Assembly (NCBI GenBank): GCA_031279675.1
Contig: JAITIB010000102.1
Span: 1 to 21,777, forward strand
Direction of reading: 5' to 3'
From: Puniceicoccales bacterium
GTDB lineage: Bacteria; Verrucomicrobiota; Verrucomicrobiia; Opitutales; UBA953
DNA length: 21,777 nt
Shown here piece after piece: positions 9,249 to 16,068 of this stretch (positions are counted from its first letter, which is position 1; every line of letters begins with the position of its first letter). The position numbers and the translations under genes were made by a program. Below the pieces are notes generated by a model that did not search any database, had not been told where the DNA came from, and saw nothing but the letters and a program-made list of their open reading frames with translations.

Positions 9249-9948
9249 AACCACCATTCCGGCGACGCCACCGCCGCCCGTGTTGCGCGCCCGCGCCCTC
9301 GCCAAGGGCTACAACACACCGCGCGGACGCCTCGCCGTCCTTGCCGACATCACCCTCGCCATCGACCCCGGTGAATTTGTCAGCATCCGCGGCGAATCCG
9401 GCGCCGGGAAAACCACCCTCCTTCAAATCCTCGGCGGACTCGACCGTCCCGACTCGGGGGAACTCCTCTGGAATGGCGAAACCCTCGCCCGCGAGACCAA
9501 TGCCCGGCTCGCCCGGCGGCGCGCCCGCTGGCTCGGCTGTGTGTTCCAAAACTACCACCTTGTCCCCGAGCTCACCGCCCACGAAAACATCACCCTCGCC
9601 GCCCGCATCGTCGGGCATCCCCTCCGCGACGCCACTCCCGACGCCACCCGGCTCCTCGCGACAGTCGGGCTCGCCCAACGCGCGACCCACCTCCCCTCGC
9701 AACTCTCCGGCGGAGAATGCCAGCGCGTCGCCCTCGCCCGCGCCCTCATCAACAACCCCAGTCTCCTCCTCGCCGACGAACCCACCGGCAACCTTGATGA
9801 ACGCACCGGCGCCAGCATCATGAACCTCCTGATAGAACTGACAAAATCCGCGCGCATCGCACTGATCCTCGTCACGCACAACACCGAGTTCGCACAACGG
9901 GCAACCCGCCGGTTCATCCTCCGCCACGGCGTCCTCCAGCCCGCATAA
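9238..9948 (+). CDS. lolD: LolD-like lipoprotein-releasing ABC ATPase
   Basis: A 236-residue ATPase that should power the permease encoded just upstream. It has Walker A GESGAGKT at 52-59, a Q-loop in CVFQNYHLVPELTA, the signature LSGGECQRVALARAL near 156-170, Walker B LLLADEP near 177-183, the D-loop TGNLDE and the H-loop His in LVTHN. The sequence is of the LolD/MacB/FtsE subfamily (DEPTGNLD, NYHLVPELTA). The ATG at 9238 lies inside the end of the permease gene (11-base overlap). About 20 extra Pro/Thr-rich residues precede the usual start of the fold, so a slightly later start is conceivable, but the coupling overlap favours this one. Confidence 0.93.
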   Translation: MPDKTTIPATPPPPVLRARALAKGYNTPRGRLAVLADITLAIDPGEFVSIRGESGAGKTTLLQILGGLDRPDSGELLWNGETLARETNARLARRRARWLGCVFQNYHLVPELTAHENITLAARIVGHPLRDATPDATRLLATVGLAQRATHLPSQLSGGECQRVALARALINNPSLLLADEPTGNLDERTGASIMNLLIELTKSARIALILVTHNTEFAQRATRRFILRHGVLQPA

Positions 9949-10042
9949 CTCCCGCGCCAACGCCCCTTCCCCCCCTTTTCGCTTTTTGCATTGAGCCGCA
10001 AAGGCAACCCCCTTGTGCTGTCCCGAGTCCAACACCTAACCC

Positions 10043-11686
10043 ATGCACTTCCGTCCATACACCCGGGAAAAACGCGGCATCCAGATCCTGCGCGATCCCG
10101 CCCTTAACAAAGGCACGGCCTTCACCGAGGCCGAGCGCGACGCTCTCGGCCTGCGCGGACTTCTCCCCCCGCGCGTCAACCCGCCCGAGACGCAGCTCGC
10201 GCGCACGCTCGACAACCTGCGCGGCAAAGCCAGCGACATCGAAAAATACATCTTTCTCGTCTCCCTCCTCGACCGGAACGAAACACTCTTCTACCGTCTC
10301 GTCTGCGCCCACATCGAGGAAACCCTGCCACTCATCTACACACCAACCGTCGGAAAAGCCTGCCAGGCCTACGGAAACATCTTCAGGCGCCCACGGGGCC
10401 TCTACATCTCCGCCAACGACAGGGGCCGCGTCCGCCAAATCCTGCGCAACTGGCCGCATGACGACGTGCGCATCGCCGTCGTCACCGACGGGGAGCGCAT
10501 CCTCGGCCTCGGTGACCTCGGCGCCAACGGCATGGGCATTCCCGTTGGCAAGCTCTCCCTCTACACCGCCTGCGCCGGCGTCCCCCCCTGGCAATGCCTG
10601 CCCATCACCCTCGATGTGGGCACAAACAACAAGGCGTTGCGCGAAGACCCGCTCTACATCGGCACTCCGTGCGAACGCCTGCGCGGCGCCGCATACGACG
10701 AGCTTGTGGATGAGTTCATCAGCGGAATGGGAGAGATTTACCCCGGCGCCTGCATCCAGTTCGAGGACTTCGGCAACGCCAACGCATTCCGCCTCCTCCA
10801 CCGCTATCAGGACCGCGTCTGCACATTCAACGACGACATCCAAGGCACCGCCAGCGTGGCTCTCGCAGGACTCTATTCCGCATTGCGAATCACCGGGAAA
10901 ACACTCGCCGCGCAGCGCATCCTCTTCCTCGGCGCGGGCGAGGCCGGAATCGGCATCGGCAATCTCATCGTGGACGCCCTGCGCGCCGAAGGCGTTCCCG
11001 AGCCTGAAGCCCGCCGCCATTGCTGGTTCGTGGACTCAAAAGGACTCGTCACGCGCTCACGCCCCGGCCTCTCCGAACACAAGCAACCGTTCGCTCACGA
11101 ACATCCCGGCGCATCCACACTGCTCGACGCGGTCAACGCACTCTCCCCCACCGCCCTCATCGGCGTGTCGGGCCAGGCCGGAGGGTTCACACAACAAGTG
11201 GTCGAGGCAATGGCACGGCGCAACGAACACCCCATAATCTTCGCCCTCTCCAACCCGACCTCCCAAGCCGAGTGCACCGCGGAACAAGCCTGCGTATGGA
11301 GCGACGGACGCGCCGTCATCGCCACCGGAAGCCCCTTCGCCCCGGTGGAACACAAGGGAAAAACGCACATCCCCGGGCAGGGCAACAACGCCTACATCTT
11401 CCCCGGTCTCGGCCTCGGCGTGATTGCCGCGCGCGCACGGCGCGTGACCAACGAAATGTTCTTCATCGCCGCGCGCACACTCGCATCCTGCGTCAGCGAC
11501 GACGACCTCGCGCACGGGCGCGTGTTTCCCCGCCTGGCGAACATCCGCGCCGTCTCGCAACGCATCGCCATTGCCGTCGCCACGACAGCACTGGAGCGCG
11601 GGCTCTCCCCCTTGGACAAAAATTGCGACGTCACCGCGCTCGTGAACGCGCACATCTTCCAACCCGAATACCACGACCACACATAG
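10043..11686 (+). CDS. maeA: NAD(P)-dependent malic enzyme (oxaloacetate-decarboxylating)
   Basis: A 547-residue malic enzyme of the large class (E. coli MaeA/SfcA, about 565 residues), converting malate to pyruvate and CO2 with reduction of NAD(P). Conserved blocks are present: YTPTVGKACQAY with the catalytic Tyr at 99, GIPVGKLSLY with the catalytic Lys at 170, the metal site FEDFGN at 240-245, TFNDDIQGTA at 261-270, and the Rossmann motif LGAGEAGIGIGN near 296-307. LSNPTSQAECT and GQGNNAYIFPGLGLG close the fold. NAD versus NADP preference cannot be read safely by eye. ATG at 10043 matches the expected N-terminus; no Shine-Dalgarno site is visible. It is 94 bases after lolD and converges with the ABC ATPase gene, the two stops being six bases apart. 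Confidence 0.93.
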   Translation: MHFRPYTREKRGIQILRDPALNKGTAFTEAERDALGLRGLLPPRVNPPETQLARTLDNLRGKASDIEKYIFLVSLLDRNETLFYRLVCAHIEETLPLIYTPTVGKACQAYGNIFRRPRGLYISANDRGRVRQILRNWPHDDVRIAVVTDGERILGLGDLGANGMGIPVGKLSLYTACAGVPPWQCLPITLDVGTNNKALREDPLYIGTPCERLRGAAYDELVDEFISGMGEIYPGACIQFEDFGNANAFRLLHRYQDRVCTFNDDIQGTASVALAGLYSALRITGKTLAAQRILFLGAGEAGIGIGNLIVDALRAEGVPEPEARRHCWFVDSKGLVTRSRPGLSEHKQPFAHEHPGASTLLDAVNALSPTALIGVSGQAGGFTQQVVEAMARRNEHPIIFALSNPTSQAECTAEQACVWSDGRAVIATGSPFAPVEHKGKTHIPGQGNNAYIFPGLGLGVIAARARRVTNEMFFIAARTLASCVSDDDLAHGRVFPRLANIRAVSQRIAIAVATTALERGLSPLDKNCDVTALVNAHIFQPEYHDHT

Positions 11687-11692
11687 CCGCCC

Positions 11693-12781
11693 TCAACACG
11701 GCACAACACCCGTCACATCCTCCGGCGCAACCCATGCAAACAACGGAGCGCCCCCCGCCCCGCCACCTGTGTTCGTCCGCGGATTACCCTCCATGACACG
11801 CAAAGTCACCCCGCCCACCGCGGTTTTGAAAAACACCGACCCGGACGCCCCCTCGTATTCAACCCCGGTCACCTCGCCGGCAAACGCATTCTCGTCCGGG
11901 GCAAACACATCCAAATGCAGCGATTCGGGACGCACAAGCACGTCCAACGCCACCCCCGCCGACAACCCGGCGGCCCCGTCGGCAAGCGCGCCACGCACCT
12001 CCCCCAACGCCGTCTCCGCAATGAACTCCCCCGCGCCCGTGTGAACAACCTTCCCTCGCAACACATTGGCAGCGGATAAAAACTCCCCCACGAACCGCGA
12101 GCACGGACGGCGATAAACCTCCAGCGGCGTTCCCGTCTGCAAAAACCGCCCCGCCGCAAGCACCCCCACCCGGTCCGCGCACGCAAGCGCATCGCCAACA
12201 TGCTGGGTGACCCCAACGGCCACCGCCGAGTGTTTCTTGCAAAACCGCCGAACCCACTGCCAGTGCCGCCGCCGCTCCCCCGCCGAAAGCAACGCAAAGG
12301 GCTCGTCCAAAAGCAACACCCTCGGCTCCCGCGCGAGTGCGCGCAGAAATGCCACGCGCTGGCGCTCCCCCCCCGCAAGTTCCGACGGTTTGCGCTCCCC
12401 GAGCGCGTCAAGCCCATGCCCGCCAAGCAACGCATGAACCGCCCGCCTCACCCCGTCGCGCGACGCCCGCCGCTCCTGCTCCAGCGCAAAGGCAATGTTC
12501 CCGCGCACGTCAAGGTGCGGCCAAAGCCCATCATGCTGGCCCACCATCGCCACCCGGCGCCGGTGCGCGGGCACCGCCCCGACCGCCACCCCGTCCACAA
12601 ACACCTCCCCCTCATCCGCCCCAAGCGCCCCCGCCACAATCCGCAACAACGTGCTTTTCCCGCAACCCCCGGGCCCGAGCACAAAGGCAAGCTGCCCGGC
12701 CCCGACGGCAAAACCCAGTGCACTGAACACCCCGACACCGTCGAAGGCCTTTGAAAGATTCTCGATGCGAAGCACACTCAT
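11693..12781 (-). CDS. ABC transporter ATPase with C-terminal TOBE-type domain (PotA/FbpC-like)
   Basis: A 362-residue importer-type ATPase of the polyamine/iron/sulfate (CUT1-like) group. It has Walker A GPGGCGKST at 36-44, Q82 in the Q-loop, a signature written LAGGERQ (135-141), Walker B VLLLDEP (155-161), and a C-terminal TOBE-like region from about 235 (LRGKVV...VLVRPES). Two catalytic accessory sites look altered: the D-loop position reads FALLS where SALD is usual, and the H-loop reads VTQH where VTHD is usual, so Gln193 occupies the switch-His position, with a His just after it. No permease or binding protein is in the window, so the substrate is unknown. ATG at 12781 starts the fold (MSVLRIENLSKAF). 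It lies 46 bases downstream of tRNA-Lys on the same strand and may be read from the same promoter. Confidence 0.85.
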   Translation of the reverse strand: MSVLRIENLSKAFDGVGVFSALGFAVGAGQLAFVLGPGGCGKSTLLRIVAGALGADEGEVFVDGVAVGAVPAHRRRVAMVGQHDGLWPHLDVRGNIAFALEQERRASRDGVRRAVHALLGGHGLDALGERKPSELAGGERQRVAFLRALAREPRVLLLDEPFALLSAGERRRHWQWVRRFCKKHSAVAVGVTQHVGDALACADRVGVLAAGRFLQTGTPLEVYRRPCSRFVGEFLSAANVLRGKVVHTGAGEFIAETALGEVRGALADGAAGLSAGVALDVLVRPESLHLDVFAPDENAFAGEVTGVEYEGASGSVFFKTAVGGVTLRVMEGNPRTNTGGGAGGAPLFAWVAPEDVTGVVPC

Positions 12782-12827
12782 GCCTTCACAACACGCCACC
12801 TCGCTCCCGGCTTTCCAATCCGAAAAT

Positions 12828-12902
12828 TGGTGGGACAGCGGGGACTCGAACCCCGAACCAATTGCTTAAAAGGCAACTGCTCTACCATTGAGCTACTGTC
12901 CC
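12828..12902 (-). tRNA. tRNA-Lys (anticodon UUU), CCA encoded
   Basis: A 75-nt cloverleaf on the minus strand. The acceptor stem is GGGACAG/CTGTCCC, the D-arm GCTC..GAGC, the anticodon stem GTTGC/GCAAT with loop CTTTTAA (anticodon TTT, positions 34-36), and the T-arm CGGGG-TTCGAGT-CCCCG. The discriminator A and a genomically encoded CCA follow. All stems pair, with one G-T pair at the base of the anticodon stem. It reads Lys codons AAA and AAG. Confidence 0.97.
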
Positions 12903-12943
12903 GGCGCCTCGCGAAATCCCTCGCAACGGCACAGGAGGCACGC

Positions 12944-12958
12944 GTGTTTACGAAACAC
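12944..12958. repeat. Short perfect inverted repeat upstream of tRNA-Lys
   Basis: GTGTTT and AAACAC are separated by ACG, with an outer pair GAGGC/GCCTC at 12935-12939 and 12962-12966. There is no T-run on either side, so it does not look like an intrinsic terminator. It overlaps the putative -10 box of the tRNA promoter and could be an operator, or chance. Confidence 0.5.
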
Positions 12959-12972
12959 CGCGCCTCGTGCAA
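12945..12972 (-). promoter_or_regulatory. Putative sigma-70 promoter of tRNA-Lys
   Basis: On the minus strand TTGCAC (12967-12972) and TAAACA (12945-12950) are separated by 16 bases. This would start transcription about 35 bases before the tRNA 5' end. The -10 box lies inside a perfect inverted repeat, GTGTTT-ACG-AAACAC (12944-12958). Assigned by eye; both boxes deviate from consensus. Confidence 0.35.
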
Positions 12973-13092
12973 GCATTTTTCCAATCCCTCCCGCCTCTCC
13001 CCCAAAAAAAACATCCGCGCCAACCCGCTCCCAACCGCAACCGGCATGGGACGGGCGGACGCGGAATTTCCCCATCCGGACCGCCTCCTGCC

Positions 13093-13539
13093 TTAGCTGG
13101 CAAGGAGGGCGAGAACCTTGGGCTCCCAATCCGCATAATCCTGCTCAAAGACCACATCAGCGGCGGCAACATCCGCAACGGCAGTGGAGCCAAGCTCGGA
13201 CAGGCGGGCATCGAGATTTTTCGCAAAAGCGTTGAACTGCTCATAATTGCTGTCACCAAGACCGAACACGGCGTGGCGCATGTTGGAAAGATTCACGGAA
13301 GCGGCGGAAAGCTCCGCGAAAAAGTCCTCGGCATCCGCAGGAGGCTCGCCATCTCCCCATGTGCTCACGACAAAAATGGCATTGGCCGCGTTCTTGGGCA
13401 GATCGTCCGGTTTGACGTCGGCAAGGTTGTGCAAGGTGGCGTCCCAGCCTTCGGCCTGGACTTTCTCATGGGTGCTTTGGGCGAGTGACTCGGCGTTGCC
13501 GGTCATTGTGCCGTAATAGATGGCGATTTTTTTGCTCAT
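13093..13539 (-). CDS. Flavodoxin (CysJ/MioC-type FMN-binding electron carrier)
   Basis: A 148-residue cytoplasmic flavodoxin. The FMN phosphate loop is YGTMTGNAES (residues 9-18), matching the T/S-x-T-G-x-x-E pattern of flavodoxins. The two loops that sandwich the isoalloxazine ring are STWGDGEPPADAEDFF and FGLGDSNYEQFN, whose wording is closest to the flavodoxin domain of diflavin reductases (CysJ, cytochrome P450 reductase) and MioC. Length fits a free-standing short-chain protein with no reductase domain fused. Its redox partner is not evident from neighbours. ATG at 13539 is the natural start (MSKKIAIYYGT); there is no Shine-Dalgarno site. A terminator-like hairpin just upstream suggests its own promoter lies beneath or after it, in the short gap. 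Confidence 0.93.
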   Translation of the reverse strand: MSKKIAIYYGTMTGNAESLAQSTHEKVQAEGWDATLHNLADVKPDDLPKNAANAIFVVSTWGDGEPPADAEDFFAELSAASVNLSNMRHAVFGLGDSNYEQFNAFAKNLDARLSELGSTAVADVAAADVVFEQDYADWEPKVLALLAS

Positions 13540-13562
13540 GTTGTTTGGTAGTATTGATTGTT

Positions 13563-13591
13563 AAAACCCGTCTTCGGGGCGAAACGACGGG
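13563..13591 (-). terminator. Intrinsic terminator after the HAD hydrolase gene
   Basis: On the minus strand CCCGTC (13586-13591) pairs with GACGGG (13567-13572). Inside the loop TTC/GAA can pair again, and the stem is followed at once by TTTT (13563-13566). It lies after the HAD gene and 24 bases before the flavodoxin start, so it should separate the right-hand operon from flavodoxin. Confidence 0.6.
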
Positions 13592-13679
13592 ATAACAGGG
13601 GACGAAGGCAACAAATCAAGCGACAAATGCCGTTCACAGGGGATTTTTTTACGACACGAATTTGCGAAAAACGCCCCGG

Positions 13680-14312
13680 CTAACAGGGTTCCACAAGCAG
13701 ACACTCCATCCCGGCGGCCTCCGCCGCTTCGCGCCCGCGCGGGCTGTCCTCAATGACCAGACAACGCCCCGGCACCACCCCAAGACGTTTCGCCGCCAGC
13801 AAAAACAAGTCAGGCGCCGGTTTTACCCGCGCCACATCATCCGCCGTCACCACCACGGGAAACAACGAGTCCACCCCGATCATTCGCAAAGTCTTGCGCA
13901 CCCGCCACCCTTCCCCTCCCGACGCCACCGCGAGCCTGATTCCCGACGCCACCGCCACGCGCGCCAACGCCACCGCGTCCGCGCACGGCGCCGCATTTTC
14001 AAGGGCCGTTTCGAGAAACGCATCAATGTCCCCGTTCAGCCGCCCCAAGTCCAGCACCAGCCCAAACCGCCGGTTCAACACCCCGACAGTGTCCGCCGCG
14101 GACATGCCGCCCATTTCGCAAAACGCCTCCCACTGCCATTGAAATCCCGCCGCCTGCCGGCGCACCGCGTGCAGCCATGACGCGTAGTGAATATGCATCG
14201 TTGCCGCCAGCGTCCCGTCGCAATCAAAAATATACGCGCCAAAATCTCCCTCCGGCGGGCAAAGCGGGCCGTCGCGCCCGGGAAGAACCATCGTTTTGGA
14301 AAAATCAACCAT
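13680..14312 (-). CDS. HAD-superfamily phosphatase (subfamily IA, YqaB/beta-phosphoglucomutase-like)
   Basis: A 210-residue haloacid-dehalogenase-type hydrolase, probably a small-molecule phosphatase. All four motifs are visible: motif I FDCDGTL with nucleophile Asp30 and acid Asp32, motif II Ser in AVASGG, motif III Lys in VKPAPDLF, and motif IV VIEDSPRG. A helical cap of about 75 residues sits between motifs I and II, as in subfamily IA. The wording after motif I (HIHYASWLHAV) recalls sugar-phosphate phosphatases such as YqaB, but the substrate cannot be read. ATG at 14312 is preferred over 14348 because a partial AGGG site precedes it and the extra residues are not conserved in character. 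It lies 52 bases after the DUF1573-like gene on the same strand. High GC here suggests it belongs to the chromosomal backbone rather than to the AT-richer operon upstream. Confidence 0.88.
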   Translation of the reverse strand: MVDFSKTMVLPGRDGPLCPPEGDFGAYIFDCDGTLAATMHIHYASWLHAVRRQAAGFQWQWEAFCEMGGMSAADTVGVLNRRFGLVLDLGRLNGDIDAFLETALENAAPCADAVALARVAVASGIRLAVASGGEGWRVRKTLRMIGVDSLFPVVVTADDVARVKPAPDLFLLAAKRLGVVPGRCLVIEDSPRGREAAEAAGMECLLVEPC

Positions 14313-14364
14313 GCGAACCCTGATGCCATGCCCGGCACCCCACCGCAAGAAATCTCAGACGTCC

Positions 14365-15447
14365 TCATTCCGTCCGAACCCGCATCGCATCGGGTGCCTG
14401 CACATCGGCAATAACGTCCAGAAAATGGTTCTTTCCCGATTTGGTTTCGACTTCCAACGCGGCAACTTTTCCGTCCCTGATCTTTTCCGGAGCAAGATAC
14501 TTCAGCTCAATGCGGACACCCGCCCCTTTGCGAGTCATCCCGCTCAAGCTCAATCCAGAACCCCTGATTTTTATGCCGGCAAAATCCCCGCCAACATCCT
14601 CGTTATAGACAACTTGGAACGTGCGTGCTTCTCCCGGTTGCAAATCAATGAGAAGGTAGGATTTTACATTCGGCTCAAAAACGGGTTTTTCGTAAAAATA
14701 CCATCCGATCGGAATCGTCAAAACGTTGCCGTTCGCACACTCAACCTTTAGCACATCCTGGGTTGCCTGCGGTTTTTCCTTCATTTCAAGACGCACCTGA
14801 ACCGTAATGCTGTTCAAATAATATGGACTTCCCCCATTGATTTTTTTCGTCCTTCCAGTTTCCAAAATGCTGGCACTAAAGAGCTTCTCATTCGTAAGTG
14901 ATAGTTTTTTAATGAAATCATGCTCCTCTTTTTCTCCGGGAAGAAAAACCCCGATCTCTCTTGTCTTTGTCACCCCTTTTTCCATCGTGCCGAAATTGAT
15001 CACTTCCAAGTCGGTATATGCCATAAAATCGGAGCTCCCCGTGACGACAAGAAGCAAAGGATCAAGGCTTTTTTCCTCCGGCACAAAATACGCCTGAATT
15101 TTTCTCTCGTTTATATCCCTGCTGTTCAATCTCAAGTTGACGGCAATTTTTGATTTTGATTTTTTCCGAACAAGCTTCTCGGGCATTTCAATACCAAGAC
15201 ACGGGCATGACACCACAATTCTACCAATGCGAATGTCTTTTTCCGTGTTATTAAAAATTTCAATTTCCTGGGATGCCAAGGCCAGACCCTCCCTGATGGG
15301 AATTCTGCTCATTTTTAACTCTGCCTGGCTCAACGTTAACGCCTGCGGTTGAGCAGAGGACGTGGAAACTGCCAACGAAATACGCAATGGCGCAAAAAGG
15401 GAAAACACCACAATGGCAATCCATATTGACTTTGTCTTATTTTTCAT
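14365..15447 (-). CDS. DUF1573-like secreted protein
   Basis: A 360-residue exported protein. Residues 7-26 form a signal peptide (SIWIAIVVFSLFAPLRISLA). The part at about 60-100 resembles a DUF1573/ASPM-SPD-2-Hydin-type immunoglobulin-like repeat: EIEIFNNTEKDIRIGRI then VVSCPCLG, where DUF1573 usually has SCGC (Cys81 and Cys83 here). Two further beta-rich segments follow, around 110-150 and 270-345 (YLLIDLQPGEARTFQVVY). DUF1573 proteins are periplasmic or surface proteins of unknown biochemical role. The start at 15447 is decided by a strong AGGAG eight bases upstream and by an 11-base overlap with the C39-like gene. Base composition is clearly lower in GC than the housekeeping genes. I am fairly sure of export and the Ig-like fold, less of the family name. 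Confidence 0.72.
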   Translation of the reverse strand: MKNKTKSIWIAIVVFSLFAPLRISLAVSTSSAQPQALTLSQAELKMSRIPIREGLALASQEIEIFNNTEKDIRIGRIVVSCPCLGIEMPEKLVRKKSKSKIAVNLRLNSRDINERKIQAYFVPEEKSLDPLLLVVTGSSDFMAYTDLEVINFGTMEKGVTKTREIGVFLPGEKEEHDFIKKLSLTNEKLFSASILETGRTKKINGGSPYYLNSITVQVRLEMKEKPQATQDVLKVECANGNVLTIPIGWYFYEKPVFEPNVKSYLLIDLQPGEARTFQVVYNEDVGGDFAGIKIRGSGLSLSGMTRKGAGVRIELKYLAPEKIRDGKVAALEVETKSGKNHFLDVIADVQAPDAMRVRTE

Positions 15448-15976
15448 GATTGTTACTCCTAAAAAAATTCCACGCAACGAAAACCATTCCTGCCGAAATA
15501 AAAATGAGAGGGATTATGGCTGGAGGAATAAATCCATCTGTCCCGGGTAAATTCTCGATGTTTTTCGAGGCGACAAGTCCAAACAAACCCTCGTTTGCAA
15601 CATCACTTGCCAACCGAATCTCAACCCCCATGATTGTGTCAACGCATTGTATTGAAGTTGGATCGCTTGCGCGTTTTCGCAGTATGAAAACATGGGCATC
15701 ATCATCTTTTTTCCGAAGTGCGAAGACTACCGCAGCCGGAGACAGCCGGGAAAGAAATTTCCCATCTATCCAGGCATATTTCACAAACAATCCTTTCGAA
15801 GACAAAAAGGCTTCGATTTGGGCAAGACTCATCCCCTCCTTTTCAACCTCCGGGAAAAGCCGGGCCAATGAGTGGTATTCGTCATTTAAAATATCAGGCA
15901 AAAGCCATCGACACGCCAAATAAAGCGAGTCCAGTCCACAACGCCGTGGCGTCGTATAAATGTGTTGTGCATCCAC
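15437..15976 (-). CDS. C39-type cysteine peptidase-like protein with C-terminal membrane segment
   Basis: Taken from a GTG at 15976 this is 179 residues. The N-terminal 120 residues look like a C39 (papain-fold, bacteriocin-processing) domain: RRCGLDSLYLACRWL with candidate nucleophile Cys13, then KEGMSLAQIEAFLSSKGL, a hydrophobic strand, AHVFIL with candidate His95, and CVDTIMG with candidate Asp113. Residues 150-170 (AIIPLIFISAGMVFVAWNFF) form a membrane helix, followed by a short basic tail. There is no ABC transporter part, unlike classical C39 exporters. The GTG start gives no signal peptide and has no good ribosome site. A signal-anchor sequence lies just upstream in another frame (15886-16068), so the true gene probably begins at 16068 and is frameshifted. 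The 3' end overlaps the DUF1573-like start by 11 bases. Activity is inferred from residue pattern only. Confidence 0.68.
   Translation of the reverse strand: MDAQHIYTTPRRCGLDSLYLACRWLLPDILNDEYHSLARLFPEVEKEGMSLAQIEAFLSSKGLFVKYAWIDGKFLSRLSPAAVVFALRKKDDDAHVFILRKRASDPTSIQCVDTIMGVEIRLASDVANEGLFGLVASKNIENLPGTDGFIPPAIIPLIFISAGMVFVAWNFFRSNNHEK
15456..15460 (-). promoter_or_regulatory. Strong Shine-Dalgarno site of the DUF1573-like gene
   Basis: AGGAG on the minus strand, eight bases before ATG 15447, inside the 3' end of the C39-like gene. It is the only full-strength ribosome binding site I found in the window, and it fixes this start over the upstream in-frame codon at 15477. Confidence 0.7.
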
Positions 15977-16068
15977 GCCACCAATATTTTCCCGCGTGCC
16001 ACCGTGGAAAAATAAAAACTGACGCCGAGCCCCATGAAAAAAGCTGGGAACAAAAGCTTTTTATTCAT
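15886..16068 (-). CDS. Short signal-anchor reading frame, probable out-of-frame N-terminus of the C39-like gene
   Basis: A 60-codon frame beginning MNKKLLFPAFFMGLG and continuing VSFYFSTVARGK, which looks like a real signal peptide or membrane anchor. Its ATG overlaps the stop of the preceding gene by eight bases (ATGAATAA), the same style of junction as the one between the C39-like and DUF1573-like genes. After about residue 30 it becomes an out-of-frame reading of the C39-like coding sequence and ends with no recognisable fold. Slipping back one base near the GGGAAAAT stretch (about 15990-15997) would join it to the C39 frame and give a protein of roughly 207 residues. Alternatives are a true small membrane peptide, a base-calling error, or a recent mutation. 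Confidence 0.45.
   Translation of the reverse strand: MNKKLLFPAFFMGLGVSFYFSTVARGKILVAWMHNTFIRRHGVVDWTRFIWRVDGFCLIF

Noticed and set aside
6721..9305. Long minus-strand open frames opposite trigger factor and the permease
   Set aside because: The plus strand encodes unmistakable trigger factor and LolC/E-type proteins; the antisense products are low-complexity Gly/Glu-rich.
9914..11020. Minus-strand open frame opposite the malic enzyme
   Set aside because: The malic enzyme on the plus strand has all catalytic blocks; the antisense frame has no recognisable fold.
12828..12902. tRNA-Lys as the attachment site of the AT-richer block
   Set aside because: I found no direct repeat of the tRNA 3' end elsewhere in the window, no integrase, and two GC-rich backbone genes lie between the tRNA and the block.
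12827..13096. Plus-strand open frame over the tRNA (MVGQRGLEPRTNCLKGNC...)
   Set aside because: This is the usual spurious translation of a tRNA gene's opposite strand.
15990..15997. Programmed -1 frameshift site in the C39-like gene
   Set aside because: GGGAAAAT is not in the frame needed for a standard slippery heptamer (incoming codons are GGG AAA ATA), and I see no clear downstream pseudoknot.
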